Assembly: GCF_050948215.1 (NCBI RefSeq)
Contig: NW_027489054.1
Location: 62,001 to 126,000, forward strand
Source: Halictus rubicundus
Taxonomy: Eukaryota > Arthropoda > Insecta > Hymenoptera > Halictidae
DNA: 64,000 nt
Direction: 5' to 3'
This document shows, piece by piece, positions 1 through 15,430 of the stretch. Each line of letters opens with the position of its first letter. Position 1 is the first letter of the stretch. The translations under genes were made by a program, and so were the position numbers. The notes beneath the pieces are model-generated. The model was not told where the DNA came from. It saw only the letters and a program-made list of their open reading frames with translations, and did not search any database.

Positions 1-619
1 ATAGGATATCATAGAGGATAGGTTAGGATAGAGGATAGGATAGGGGATTGGATAGGATAGAGGATAGGATAGGGTAGATGATAGGATACGATAGAGGATA
101 CTATAGGATAGGATAGGATAGAGGATAGGATAGGATAGATGATAGGATAGGATAGAGGATAGGATAAGATAGAGGATAGGATCGGATAGAGGATAGGATA
201 GGGGATTGGATAGGATAGAGGATAGGATAGGATAGAGGATAGGATACGATAGAGGATACGATAGGATAGGATAGAGGATAGGATAGGATAGGATAGAGGA
301 TAGGATAGGATAGAGGATAGGATAGGATAGAGGATAGGATAGGATAGAGGATAGGATAGGATAGAGGATAGGATAGGATAGAGGATAGGATAGGATAGAG
401 GATAGGATAGGATAGAGGATAGGATAGGATAGAGGATAGGATAGGATAGAGGATAGGATATGATAGAGGATAGGATAGGATAGAAGATAGGATAGGATAG
501 AGGATAGGATAGGATAGAGGATAGGATAGGATAGAGGATAGGATAGGATAGAGGATAGGATAGGATAGAGGATAGGATAGGATAGAGGATAGGATATGAT
601 AGAGGATAGGATCGGATAG

Positions 620-1930
620 AGGATAGGATAGGGGATTGGATAGGATAGAGGATAGGATAGGATAGAGGATAGGATACGATGTAGGATACGATAGGATAGG
701 ATAGAGGATAGGATACGATAGAGGATACGATAGGATAGGATAGAGGATAGGATAGGATAGAGGATAGGATAGGATAGAGGATAGGATATGATAGTGGATA
801 GGATATGGTAGAGGATAGGATAGGATAGAGGATAGGATAGGATAGATGATAGGATAGGATAGAGGATAGGATCGGATAGAGTATAGGATAGGGGATTGGA
901 TAGAATAAAGGATAGGATAGGATAGAGGATAGGATAGAGGATAGGATAAGATAGAGGATAAGATAGGATAGAGTATAGGATAGGATAGAGGATAGGATAG
1001 GGTAGAGGATAGGATAGGATAGAGGATATTATAGGATAGATGATACTATAGGATAGAGGATAGGATAATATAGAGGATAGGTTAGGATAGAGGAATGGAT
1101 AGGGGATTGGATAGGATAGAGGATAGGATAGGGTAGAGGATAGGATACGATAGAGGATACGATAGGATAGGATAGAGGATAGGATACGATAGAGGATACG
1201 ATAGGATAGGATAGAGGATAGGATAGGATAGAGGATAGGATAGGATAGAGGATAGGATATGATAGTGGATAGGATATGGTAGAGGATAGGATAGGATAGA
1301 GGATAGGATAGGATAGATGATAGGATAGGATAGAGGATAGGATCGGATAGAGTATAGGATAGGGGATTGGATAGAATAAAGGATAGGATAGGATAGAGGA
1401 TAGGATAGAGGATAGGATAAGATAGAGGATAAGATAGGATAGAGTATAGGATAGGATAGAGGATAGGATAGGATAGAGGATAGGATAGGATAGAGGATAT
1501 TATAGGATAGATGATACTATAGGATAGAGGATAGGATAATATAGAGGATAGGTTAGGATAGTGGAATGGATAGGGGATTGGATAGGATAGAGGATAGGAT
1601 AGGGTAGAGGATAGGATACGATAGAGGATACGATAGGATAGGATAGAGGATAGGATACGATAGAGGATACGGTAGGATAGGATAGAGGATAGGATAGGAT
1701 AGAGGATAGGATATGATAGTGGATAGGATATGGTAGAGGATAGGATAGGATAGAGGATAGGATAGGATAGATGATAGGATAGGATAGAGGATAGGATCGG
1801 ATAGAGTATAGGATAGGGGATTGGATAGAATAAAGGATAGGATAGGATAGAGGATAGGATAGAGGATAGGATAAGATAGAGGATAAGATAGGATAGAGTA
1901 TAGGATAGGATAGAGGATAGGATAGGATAG
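620..1930 (+). repeat. Local higher-order repeat, 471/454 bp, about three copies
   Basis: The variant GGATATGATAGTGG occurs at 784, 1255 and 1709, giving periods of 471 and 454 bp, a difference of exactly one 17-bp unit. The same order of variants follows each: a GGATCGG unit, a GGGGATTGG unit followed by AATAAAGG, then GATACTATAGG and AATATAGAGG units and GGAATGG. The third copy is truncated near 1.92 kb. The pattern shows in-register gain or loss of one unit between copies. Confidence 0.85.
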
Positions 1931-4900
1931 AGGATAGGATAGGATAGGATAGAGGATACGATAGGATAGGATAGAGGATAGGATAGGATAGAGGATTGGA
2001 TAGGATAGAGGATAGGATATGATAGAGGATAGGATATGATAGAGGATAGGATAGGATAGAGGATAGGATAGGATAGATGATAGGATAGGATAGAGGATAG
2101 TATAGGATAGATGATAGGATAGGATAGAGGATAGGATAAGATAGAGGATAGGATAGGATAGATGATATTATAGGAAAGAGGAAAGGATATGATAGAGGAT
2201 ACGATATTGTAGAGGATAGGATAGGATAGAGGATAGGATAGGATAGAGGATAGGATAGGATAGATAATAGGATAGGATAGATGATAGGATAGGATAGAGG
2301 ATAGGATAAGATAGAGGATAGGATAGGATAGATGATATTATAGGAAAGAGGAAAGGATATGATAGAGGATACGATATTGTAGAGGATAGGATAGGATAGA
2401 GGATAGGATAGGATAGAGGATAGGATAGGATAGAGGATAGGATAGGATAGAGGATAGGATATGATAGAGGATAGGATATGATAGAGGATAGGATAGGATA
2501 GAGGATAGGATATGATAGAGGATAGGATAGGATAGAAGATAGGATAGGATAGATGATAGGATAGGATAGAGGATAGGATAAGATAGAGGATAAGATAGGA
2601 TAGAGGATAGGATAGGATAGAGGATAGGATATGATAGAGGATAGGATAGGATAGAGGATAGGATAGGATAGAGGATAGTATAGGATAGATGACAGGATAG
2701 GATAGAGGATAGGATAAGATAGAGGATAGGACAGGACAGATGATATTATAGGAAAGAGGAAAGGATATGATAGAGGATACGATATTGTAGTAGATAGGAT
2801 AGGATAGAGGATAGGATAGGATAGATAATAGGATAGGATAGATGATAGGATAGGATAGAGGATAGGATAAGATAGAGGATAGGATAGGATAGAGGATAGG
2901 ATAGGATAGAGGATAGGATAGGATAGAGGATAGGATATGATAGAGGATAGGATATGATAGAGGATAGGATAGGATAGAGGATAGGATATGATAGAGGATA
3001 GGATAGGATAGAAGATAGGATAGGATAGAGGATAGGATAGGATAGAGGATAGGATGGGATAGAGGATAGGATAGGATAGAGGATAGGATAGGATAGAGGA
3101 TAGGATAGGATAGAGGATAGGATCGTATAGAGGATAGGATAGGGGATTGGATAGAATAAAGGATAGGATAGGATAGAGGATAGGATAGAGGATAGGATAA
3201 GATAGAGGATAAGATAGGATAGGATAGAGGATACGATAGGATAGGATAGAGGATAGGATAGGATAGAGGATTGGATAAGATAGAGGATAGGATATGATAG
3301 AGGATAGGATATGATAGAGGATAGGATAGGATAGAGGATAGGATAGGATAGATGATAGGATAGGATAGAGGATAGTATAGGATAGATGATAGGATAGGAT
3401 AGAGGATAGGATAAGATAGAGGATAGGATAGGATAGATGATATTATAGGAAAGAGGAAAGGATATGATAGAGGATAGGATAGGATAGGATAGAGGATAGG
3501 ATAGGATAGAGGATATGATAGGATAGAGGATAGTATAGGATAGAGGATAGGATAGGATAGAGTATAGGATAGGATAGAGGATAGGATAGGATAGAGGATA
3601 GGATATGATAGAGGATAGGATATGATAGAGGATAGGATAGGATAGAGGATAGGATAGGATAGATGATAGGATAGGATAGAGGATAGGATAAGATAGAGGA
3701 TAGGATAGGATAGAGGATAGGATCGGATAGAGGATAGGATAGGGGATTGGATAGAATAAAGGTTAGGATAGGATAGAGGAAAGGATAGAGGATAGGATAA
3801 GATAGAGGATAAGACAGGATAGAGTATAGGATAGGATAGAGGATAGGATAGGATAGAGGATAGGATAGGATAGAGGATAGGATAGGATAGATAATAGGAT
3901 AGGATAGATGATAGGATAGGATAGAGGATAGGATAAGATAGAGGATAGGATAGGATAGATGATATTATAGGAAAGAGGAAAGGATATGATAGAGGATACG
4001 ATATTGTAGAGGATAGGATAGGATAGAGGATAGGATAGGATAGAGGATAGGATAGGATAGAGGATAGGATAGGATAGAGGATAGGATAGGATAGAGGATA
4101 GGATGGGATAGAGGATAGGATAGGATAGAGGATAGGATAGGATAGAGGATAGGATAGGATAGAGGATAGGATAGGGTAGAGGATAGGATAGGATAGAGGA
4201 TAGGATAGGATAGATGATACTATAGGATAGAGGATAGGATAATATAGAGGATAGGTTAGGATAGAGGAATGGATAGGGGATTGGATAGGATAGAGGATAG
4301 GATAGGGTAGAGGATAGGATACGATAGAGGATACGATAGGATAGGATAGAGGATAGGATACGATAGAGGATACGATAGGATAGGATAGAGGATAGGATAG
4401 GATAGAGGATAGGATAGGATAGAGGATAGGATATGATAGTGGATAGGATATGGTAGAGGATAGGATAGGATAGAGGATAGGATAGGATAGATGATAGGAT
4501 AGGATAGAGGATAGGATCGGATAGAGTATAGGATAGGGGATTGGATAGAATAAAGGATAGGATAGGATAGAGGATAGGATAGAGGATAGGATAAGATAGA
4601 GGATAAGATAGGATAGAGTATAGGATAGGATAGAGGATAGGATAGGATAGAGGATAGGATAGGATAGGATAGAGGATACGATAGGATAGGATAGAGGATA
4701 GGATAGGATAGAGGATTGGATAAGATAGAGGATAGGATATGATAGAGGATAGGATATGATAGAGGATAGGATAGGATAGAGGATAGGATAGGATAGATGA
4801 TAGGATAGGATAGAGGATAGTATAGGATAGATGATAGGATAGGATAGAGGATAGGATAAGATAGAGGATAGGATAGGATAGATGATATTATAGGAAAGAG

Positions 4901-7900
4901 GAAAGGATATGATAGAGGATACGATATTGTAGAGGATAGGATAGGATAGAGGATAGGATAGGATAGAGGATAGGATAGGATAGAGGATAGGATAGGATAG
5001 AGGATAGGATAGGATAGATAATAGGATAGGATAGATGATAGGATAGGATAGAGGATAGGATAAGATAGAGGATAGGATAGGATAGATGATATTATAGGAA
5101 AGATGAAAGGATATGATAGAGGATACGATATTGTAGAGGATAGGATAGGATAGAGGATAGGATAGGATAGAGGATAGGATAGGATACAGGATAGGATAGG
5201 ATAGAGGATAGGATGGGATAGAGGATAGGATAGGATAGTGGATAGGATAGAGGATTGGATAAGATAGAGGATAAGATAGGATAGAGTATAGGATAGGATA
5301 GAGGATACGATAGGATAGGATAGAGAATAGGATAGGATAGAGGATAGGACAGGACAGAGGATAGGATAGGATAGAGGATAGGATAGGATAGAGGATACGA
5401 TAGGAATGAGGATAGGATAGAGAATAGGATAGGATAGAGGATAGGGGATTGGATCGGATACAGGATAGGAGACGATAGAGGATAGGATAGTATAGATAAT
5501 AGGATAGGATAGAGGATAGGATAGTATAGAGGATAGGATACGATAGAGGGTACGATAGGATAGGATAGAGGATAGGATAGGATAGAGGATAGGATAGGAT
5601 AGATGATACTATAGGATAGAGGATAGGATAATATAGAGGATAGGTTAGGATAGAGGAATGGATAGGGGATTGGATAGGATAGAGGATAGGATAGGGTAGA
5701 GGATAGGATACGATAGAGGATACGATAGGATAGGATAGAGGATAGGATACGATAGAGGATACGATAGGATAGGATAGAGGATAGGATAGGATAGAGGATA
5801 GGATATGATAGTGGATAGGATATGGTAGAGGATAGGATAGGATAGAGGATAGGATAGGATAGATGATAGGATAGGATAGAGGATAGGATATGATAGTGGA
5901 TAGGATATGGTAGAGGATAGGATAGGATAGAGGATAGGATAGGATAGATGATAGGATAGGATAGAGGATAGGATCGGATAGAGTATAGGATAGGGGATTG
6001 GATAGAATAAAGGATAGGATAGGATAGAGGATAGGATAGAGGATAGGATAAGATAGAGGATAAGATAGGATAGAGTATAGGATAGGATAGAGGATAGGAT
6101 AGGATAGAGGATAGGATAGGATAGGATAGAGGATACGATAGGATAGGATAGAGGATAGGATAGGATAGAGGATTGGATAGGATAGAGGATAGGATAAGAT
6201 AGAGGATAAGATAGGATAGAGGATAGGATAGGGGATTGGATAGAATAAAGGATAGGATAGGATAGAGGATAGGATAGGATAGGATAGGATAAGATAGAGG
6301 ATAAGATAGGATAGAGGATACGATAGGATAGAGGATACTATAGGATAGGATAGAGGATAGGATAGGATAGAGTATAGGATAGGATAGAGGATAGGATATG
6401 ATAGTGGATAGGATATGATAGAGGATAGGATAGGATAGAGTATAGGATAGGATAGAGGATAGGATAGGATAGGATAGAGGATACGATAGGATAGGATAGA
6501 GGATAGGATAGGATAGAGGATTGGATAGGATAGAGGATGGGATATGATAGAGGATAGGATATGATAGAGGATAGGATAGGATAGAGCATAGGATAGGATT
6601 GATGATAGGATAAGATAGAGGATAGGATAAGATAGAGGATAGGATAGGATAGAGGATAGGATAGGATAGAGGATAGGATCGGATAGAGGATAGGATAGGG
6701 GATTGGATAGAATAAAGGATAGGATAGGATAGTGGATAGGATAGAGGATAGGATAGAGGATAGGATAAGATAGAGGATAAGATAGGATAGAGTATAGGAT
6801 AGGATAGAGGATAGGATATGATAGAGGATAGGATAGGATAGAGGATAGGATAGGATAGATGATAGGATAGGATAGAGGATAGAATAGGATAGGATAGAGG
6901 GTAGGATAGGATAGAGGATAGGATAGGATAGAGGATAGGATAGGATAGAGGATACGATAGGATAGGATAGAGAATAGGATAGGATAGAGGATAGGACAGG
7001 ACAGAGGATAGGATAGGATAGAGGATAGGATAGGATAGAGGATACGATAGGAATGAGGATAGGATAGAGAATAGGATAGGATAGAGGATAGGGGATTGGA
7101 TCGGATACAGGAAAGGAGACGATAGAGGATAGGATAGTATAGAGGATAGGATAGGATAGAGGATAGGATAGGATAGAGGATAGGATACGATAGAGGGTAC
7201 GATAGGATAGGATAGAGGATAGGATAGGATAGAGGATAGGATAGGATAGAGGATAGGATAGGATAGAGGATTGGATAGGGTAGAGGATAGGATAGGATAG
7301 AGGATAGGATAGGATAGATGATAGGATAGGATAGAGGATAGGATAAGATAGAGGATAGGATCGGATAGAGGATAGGATAGGGGATTGGATAGGATAGAGG
7401 ATAGGATAGGATACAGGATAGGATACGATAGACGATACGATAGGATAGGATAGAGGATAGGATAGGATAGAGGATAGGATAGGATAGAGGATAGTATAGG
7501 ATAGAGGATAGGATAGGATAGGATAGGATAGAGGATAGGATAGGATAGAGGATAGGATAGGATTGGATAGAAGATAGGATAGGATAGATGATAGGATAGG
7601 ATAGAGGATAGGATAAGATAGAGGATAAGATAGGATAGAGGATAGGATAGGGGATTGGATAGAATAAAGGATAGGATAGGATAGAGGATAGGATAGGATA
7701 GGATAGGATAAGATAGAGGATAAGATAGGATAGAGGATACGATAGGATAGAGGACACTATAGGATAGGATAGGGGATAGGATAGGATAGAGTATAGGATA
7801 GGATAGAGGATAGGATATGATAGAGGATAGGATATGATAGAGGATAGGATAGGATAGAGGATAGGATAGGATAGATGATAGGATAGGATAGTGGATAGGA

Positions 7901-10126
7901 TATGATAGAGGATAGGATAGGATAGAGGATAGGATAGGATAGATGATAGGATAGGATACAGGATAGGATCGGATAGAGTATAGGATAGGGGATTGGATAG
8001 AATAAAGGATAGGATAGGATAGATGATAGGATAGAGGATAGGATAAGATAGAGGATAGGATAGGATAGAGGATAGGATAGGATAGAGGATAGGATCGGAT
8101 AGAGGATAGGATAGGGGATTGGATAGAATAAAGGATAGGATAGGATAGTGGATAGGATAGAGGATAGGATAGAGGATAGGATAAGATAGAGGATAAGATA
8201 GGATAGAGTATAGGATAGGATAGAGGATAGGATATGATAGAGGATAGGATAGGATAGAGGATAGGATAGGATAGATGATAGGATAGGATAGAGGATAGAA
8301 TAGGATAGGATAGAGGGTAGGATAGGATAGAGGATAGGATAGGATAGAGGATACGATAGGATAGGATAGAGAATAGGATAGGATAGAGGATAGGACAGGA
8401 CAGAGGATAGGATAGGATAGAGGATAGGATAGGATAGAGGATACGATAGGAATGAGGATAGGATAGAGAATAGGATAGGATAGAGGATAGGGGATTGGAT
8501 CGGATACAGGAAAGGAGACGATAGAGGATAGGATAGGATAGAGGATTTGATAGGATAGAGGATAGGATACGATAGAGGGTACGATAGGATAGGATAGAGG
8601 ATAGGATAGGATAGAGGATAGGATAGGATAGAGGATAGGATAGGATAGAGGATTGGATAGGGTAGAGGATAGGATAGGATAGAGGATAGGATAGGATAGA
8701 TCATAGGATAGGATAGAGGATAGGATAAGATAGAGGATAGGATCGGATAGAGGATAGGATAGGGGATTGGATAGGATAGAGGATAGGATAGGATACAGGA
8801 TAGGATACGATAGACGATACGATAGGATAGGATAGAGGATAGGATAGGATACAGGATAGGATAGGATAGAGGATAGGATAGGATAGAGGATAGGATAGGA
8901 TAGAGGATAGGAAAGGATAGAGGATAGGATAGGATTGGATAGAAGATAGGATAGGATAGATGATAGGATAGGATAGAGGATAGGATAAGATAGAGGATAA
9001 GATAGGATAGAGGATAGGATAGGGGATTGGATAGAATAAAGGATAGGATAGGATAGAGGATAGGATAGGATAGGATAGGATAGGATAGATGATATTATAG
9101 GAAAGAGGAAAGGATATGATAGAGGATACGATATTGTAGAGGATAGGATAGGATAGAGGATAGGATAGGATAGAGGATAGGATAGGATAGAGGATAGGAT
9201 AGGATAGAGGATAGGATAGGATAGAGGATAGGATAGGATAGATAATAGGATAGGATAGATGATAGGTTAGGATAGAGGATACGATAGGATAGGATAGAGG
9301 GTAGGATAGGATAGAGGATAGGATAGGATAGAGGATAGGATAGGATAGAGGATACGATAGGATAGGATAGAGAATAGGATAGGATAGAGGATAGGACAGG
9401 ACAGAGGATAGGATAGGATAGAGGATAGGATAGGATAGAGGATACGATAGGAATGAGGATAGGATAGAGAATAGGATAGGATAGAGGATAGGGGATTGGA
9501 TCGGATACAGGATAGGAGACGATAGAGGATAGGATAGTATAGATGATAGGATAGGATAGAGGATAGGATAGGATAGAGGATAGGATACGATAGAGGGTAC
9601 GATAGGATAGGATAGAGGATAGGATAGGATAGAGGATAGGATAGGATAGAGGATAGGATAGGATAGAGCATAGGATAGGATAGAGGATAGGATAGGATAG
9701 AGGATAGGATAGGATAGAGGATAGGATAGGCTAGAGGATAGGATAAGATAGAGGATAAGATAGGATAGAGGATAGGATAGGATAGAGGATAGGATATGAT
9801 AGAGGATAGGATAGGATAGAGGATAGGATAGGATAGAGGATAGTATAGGATAGATGATAGGATAGGATAGAGGATAGGATAAGATAGAGGATAGGATAGG
9901 ATAGATGATATTATAGGAAAGAGGAAAGGATATGATAGAGGATACGATATTGTAGAGGATAGGATAGGATAGAGGATAGGATAGGATAGAGGATAGGATA
10001 GGATAGAGGATAGGATAGGATAGAGGATAGGATAGGATAGAGGATAGGATAGGATAGATAATAGGATAGGATAGATGATAGGATAGGATAGGGGATAGGA
10101 TAAGATAGAGGATAGGATAGGATAGA

Positions 10127-10866
10127 TGATATTATAGGAAAGAGGAAAGGATAGGATAGAGGATACGATATTGTAGAGGATAGGATAGGATAGAGGATAG
10201 GATAGGATAGAGGATAGGATAGGATAGAGGATAGGATAGGATAGAGGATAGGATAGGATAGAGGATAGGATGGGATAGAGGATAGGATAGGATAGAGGAT
10301 AGGATAGGATAGAGGATAGGATAGGATAGAGGATAGGATCGGATAGAGGATAGGATAGGATAGAGGATAGGATAGGATAGAGGATAGGATCGGATAGAGG
10401 ATAGGATAGGGGATTGGATAGAATAAAGGATAGGATAGGATAGAGGATAGGATAGAGGATAGGATAAGATAGAGGATAAGATAGGATAGAGTATAGGATA
10501 GGATAGAGGATAGGATATGATAGAGGATAGGATAGGATAGAGGATAGGATAGGATAGATGATAGGATAGGATAGAGGATAGGATAAGATAGAGGATAGGA
10601 TCGGATAGAGGATAGGATAGGGGATTGGATAGGATAGAGGATAGGATAGGATAGAGGATAGGATACGATAGAGGATACGATAGGATAGGATAGAGGATAG
10701 GACAGGATAGAGGATAGGATAGGATAGGATAGAGGATAGGATAGGATAGAGGATATGATAGGATAGAGGATAGTATAGGATAGAGGATAGGATAGGATAG
10801 AGGATAGGAGAGGATAGAGGATAGGATAGGATAGAGGATAGGATATGATAGAGGATAGGGTATGAT
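10127..10866 (+). repeat. Block B, copy 1 (~0.75 kb)
   Basis: This block starts at a marker A carrying AAAGGATAGGATAG. It passes a GGATGGGATAG unit, two GGATCGG units, GGGGATTGG with AATAAAGG, a third GGATCGG with GGGGATTGG, a GGACAGG unit and a GGAGAGG unit, and ends at GGGTATGATAG (GGTATG at 10859). The same ordered series occurs four more times in this array. Confidence 0.8.
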
Positions 10867-11292
10867 AGAGGATAGGATAGGATAGAGGATAGCATATGAT
10901 AGAGGATAGGATAGGATAGATGATAGGATAGGATAGAGGATAGGATAGGATAGAGGATAGGATATGATAGAGGATAGGATAGGATAGAGGATAGGATAGG
11001 ATATAGGATAGTATAGGATAGATGACAGGATAGGATAGAGGATAGGATAAGATAGAGGATAGGATAGGATAGATGATATTATAGGAAAGAGGAAAGGATA
11101 TGATAGAGGATACGATATTGTAGTGGATAGGATAGGATAGAGGATAGGATAGGATAGAGGATAGGATAGGATAGAGGATAGGATGGGATAGAGGATAGGA
11201 TAGGATAGAGGATAGGATAGGATAGAGGATAGGATAGGATAGATGATAGGATAGGATAGAGGATAGGATAGGATAGAGGATAGGATAGGATA

Positions 11293-14200
11293 GATGATAC
11301 TATAGGATAGAGGATAGGATAATATAGAGGATAGGTTAGGATAGAGGAATGGATAGGGGATTGGATAGGATAGAGTATAGGATAGGGTAGAGGATAGGAT
11401 ACGATAGAGGATACGATAGGATAGGATAGAGGATAGGATACGATAGAGGATACGATAGGATAGGACAGAGGATAGAGGATAGGATAGGATAGAGGATAGG
11501 ATATGATAGTGGATAGGATATGGTAGAGGATAGGATAGGATAGAGGATAGGATAGGATAGATGATAGGATAGGATAGAGGATAGGATAAGATAGAGGATA
11601 GTATAGGATAGAGGATAGGATAGGATAGAGGATAGGATAGGATAGAGGATAGGATCGGATAGAGGATAGGATAGGGGATTGGATAGAATAAAGGATAGGA
11701 TAGGATAGTGGATAGGATAGGATAGATAATAGGATAGGATAGATGATAGGATAGGATAGAGGATAGGATAAGATAGAGGATACGATAGGATAGATGATAT
11801 TATAGGAAAGAGGAAAGGATATGATAGAGGATACGATATTGTAGAGGATAGGATAGGATAGAGGATAGGATAGGATAGAGAATAGGATAGGATAGAGGAT
11901 AGGATAGTATAGAGGATAGGAAAGGATAGAGGATAGGATAGGATAGAGGATAGAGGATAGGATAGGATAGAGGATAGAGGATAGGATAGGATAGAGGATA
12001 GGATAGGATAGGATAGAGGATAGGATAGGGGATTGGATAGAATAAAGGATATGATAGGATAGAGGATAGGATAGAGGATAGGATAAGATAGAGGATAGGA
12101 TAAGATAGAGGATAGGATAGGATAGATGATATTATAGGAAAGCGGAAAGGATATGATAGAGGATACGATATTATAGAGGATAGGATAGGATAGAGGATAG
12201 GATATTATAAAGGATAGGATAGGATAGAGGATAGGATAGGATAGAGGATAGGATAGGATAGAGGATAGGATAGGATAGAGGATAGGATAGGATAGAGGAT
12301 AGAGGATAGGATAGGATAGAGGATAGGATAGGATAGAGGATAGGATAGGGGATTGGATAGAATAAAGGATAGGATAGGATAGAGGATAGGATAAGATAGA
12401 GGATAAGATAGGATAGAGTATAGGATAGAATAGAGGATAGGATAGGATAGAGGATAGGATAGGATAGAGGATAGGATAGGATAGAGGATAGGATAGGATA
12501 GATGATAGGATAGGATAGAGGATAGGATAAGATAGAGGATAGGATAGGATAGATGATATTATAGGAAAGAGGAAAGGATATGATAGAGGATACGATATTG
12601 TAGAGGATAGGATAGGATAGAGGATAGGATAGGATAGAGGATAGGATAGGATAGAGGATAGGATAGGATAGATGATACTATAGGATAGAGGATAGGATAA
12701 TATAGAGGATAGGTTAGGATAGAGGAATGGATAGGGGATTGGATAGGATAGAGTATAGGATAGGGTAGAGGATAGGATACGATAGAGGATACGATAGGAT
12801 AGGATAGAGGATAGGATACGATAGAGGATACGATAGGATAGGACAGAGGATAGGATTGGATAGAGGATAGGATAGGATAGAGGATAGGATATGATAGTGG
12901 ATAGGATATGGTAGAGGATAGGATAGGATAGAGGATAGGATAGGATAGATGATAGGATAGGATAGAGGATAGGATAAGATAGAGGATAGGATAGGATAGA
13001 GGATAGGATAGGATAGAGGATAGGATAGGATAGAGGATAGGATCGGATAGAGGATAGGATAGGGGATTGGATAGAATAAAGGATAGGATAGGATAGTGGA
13101 TAGGATAGGATAGATAATAGGATAGGATAGATGATAGGATAGGATAGAGGATAGGATAAGATAGAGGATACGATAGGATAGATGATATTATAGGAAAGAG
13201 GAAAGGATATGATAGAGGATACGATATTGTAGAGGATAGGATAGGATAGAGGATAGGATAGGATAGAGAATAGGATAGGATAGAGGATAGGATAGTATAG
13301 AGGATAGGATAGGATAGAGGATAGGATAGGATAGAGGATAGAGGATAGGATAGGATAGAGGATAGAGGATAGGATAGGATAGAGGATAGGATAGGATAGG
13401 ATAGAGGATAGGATAGGGGATTGGATAGAATAAAGGATATGATAGGATAGAGGATAGGATAGAGGATAGGATAAGATAGAGGATAGGATAGGATAGATGA
13501 TATTATAGGAAAGCGGAAAGGATATGATAGAGGATACGATATTATAGAGGATAGGATAGGATAGAGGATAGGATATTATAAAGGATAGGATAGGATAGAG
13601 GATAGGATAGGATAGAGGATAGGATAGGATAGAGGATAGGATAGGATAGAGGATAGGATAGGATAGAGGATAGAGGATAGGATAGGATAGAGGATAGGAT
13701 AGAGGATAGGATAGGGGATTGGATAGAATAAAGGATAGGATAGGATAGAGGATAGGATAAGATAGAGGATAAGATAGGATAGAGTATAGGATAGAATAGA
13801 GGATAGGATAGGATAGAGGATAGGATAGGATAGAGGATAGGATAGGATAGAGGATAGGATAGGATAGATGATAGGATAGGATAGAGGATAGGATAAGATA
13901 GAGGATAGGATAGGATAGATGATATTATAGGAAAGAGGAAAGGATATGATAGAGGATACGATATTGTAGAGGATAGGATAGGATAGAGGATAGGATAGGA
14001 TAGAGGATAGGATAGGATAGGATAGAGGATAGGATAGGATAGAGGATAGGATAGGATAGAGGATAGGATAAGATAGAGGATAAGATAGGATAGAGGATAG
14101 GATAGGATAGAGGATAGGATATGATAGAGGATAGGATAGGATAGAGGATAGGATAGGATAGAGGATAGTATAGGATAGATGATAGGATAGGATAGAGGAT

Positions 14201-15430
14201 AGGATAAGATAGAGGATAGGATAGGATAGATGATATTATAGGAAAGAGGAAAGGATATGATAGAGGATACGATATTGTAGAGGATAGGATAGGATAGAGG
14301 ATAGGATAGGATAGAGGATAGGATAGGATAGAGCATAGGATAGGATAGAGGATAGGATATGATAGAGGATAGGATAGGATAGAAGATAGGATAGGATAGA
14401 TGATATTATAGGATAGAGGATAGGATAAGATAGAGGATAAGATAGGATAGAGGATAGGATAGGATAGAGGATAGGATATGATAGAGGATAGGATAGGACA
14501 GAGGATACGATAGGATAGGATAGAGAATAGGATAGAATAGAGGATAGGATAGTATAGAGGATAGGATAGGATAGAGGATAGGATAGGATAGAGGATAGGA
14601 TAGTATAGGGGATAGGATAGGATAGAGGATAGGATAAGATAGAGGATACGATAGGATAGATGATATTATAGGAAAGAGGAAAGGATATGATAGAGGATAC
14701 GATATTGTAGAGGATAGGATAGGATAGAGGATAGGATAGGATAGAGGATAGAGGATAGGATAGGATAGAGGATAGGATAGGATAGAGGATAGGATAGGGG
14801 ATTGGATAGAATAAAGGATATGATAGGATAGAGGATAGGATAGAGGATAGGATGAGATAGAGGATAGGATAGGATAGATGATATTATAGGAAAGCGGAAA
14901 GGATATGATAGAGGATACGATATTATAGAGGATAGGATAGGATAGAGGATAGGATATTATAAAGGATAAGATAGGATAGAGGATAGGATAGGATAGAGGA
15001 TAGGATAGGATAGAGGATAGGATAGTATAGAGGATAGGATAGGATAGAGGATAGGATAGGATAGAGGATAGAGGATAGGATAGGATAGAGGATAGGATAG
15101 GATAGAGGATAGGATAGGGGATTGGATAGAATAAAGGATAGCATAGGATAGAGGATAGGATAGAGGATAGGATAAGATAGAGGATAAGATAGGATAGAGT
15201 ATAGGATAGAATAGAGGATAGGATAGGATAGAGGATAGGATAGGATAGAGGATAGGATAAGATAGAGGATAGGATAGGATAGATGATATTATAGGAAAGA
15301 GGAAAGGATATGATAGAGGATACGATATTGTAGAGGATAGGATAGGATAGAGGATAGGATAGGATAGGATAGAGGATAGGATAGGATAGAGGATAGGATA
15401 GGATAGAGGATAGGATAGGATAGATAATAG
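11293..15430 (+). repeat. Higher-order repeat of ~1.38 kb, three tandem copies (third partial)
   Basis: GATGATACTATAGG is at 11293 and 12671 (1378 bp apart), and GGATAGTGG at 11703 and 13091 (1388 bp apart). The rare GGAAAGCGG variant lies at about 12142, 13513 and 14894, spacings of 1371 and 1381 bp. GAGTATAGGATAGAATAGAGG-type units follow each copy. Differences between copies are gains or losses of whole pentamer/heptamer units, for example the extra 10 bp after GGACAGAGG at 12841. The third copy lacks the left part. Confidence 0.8.
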
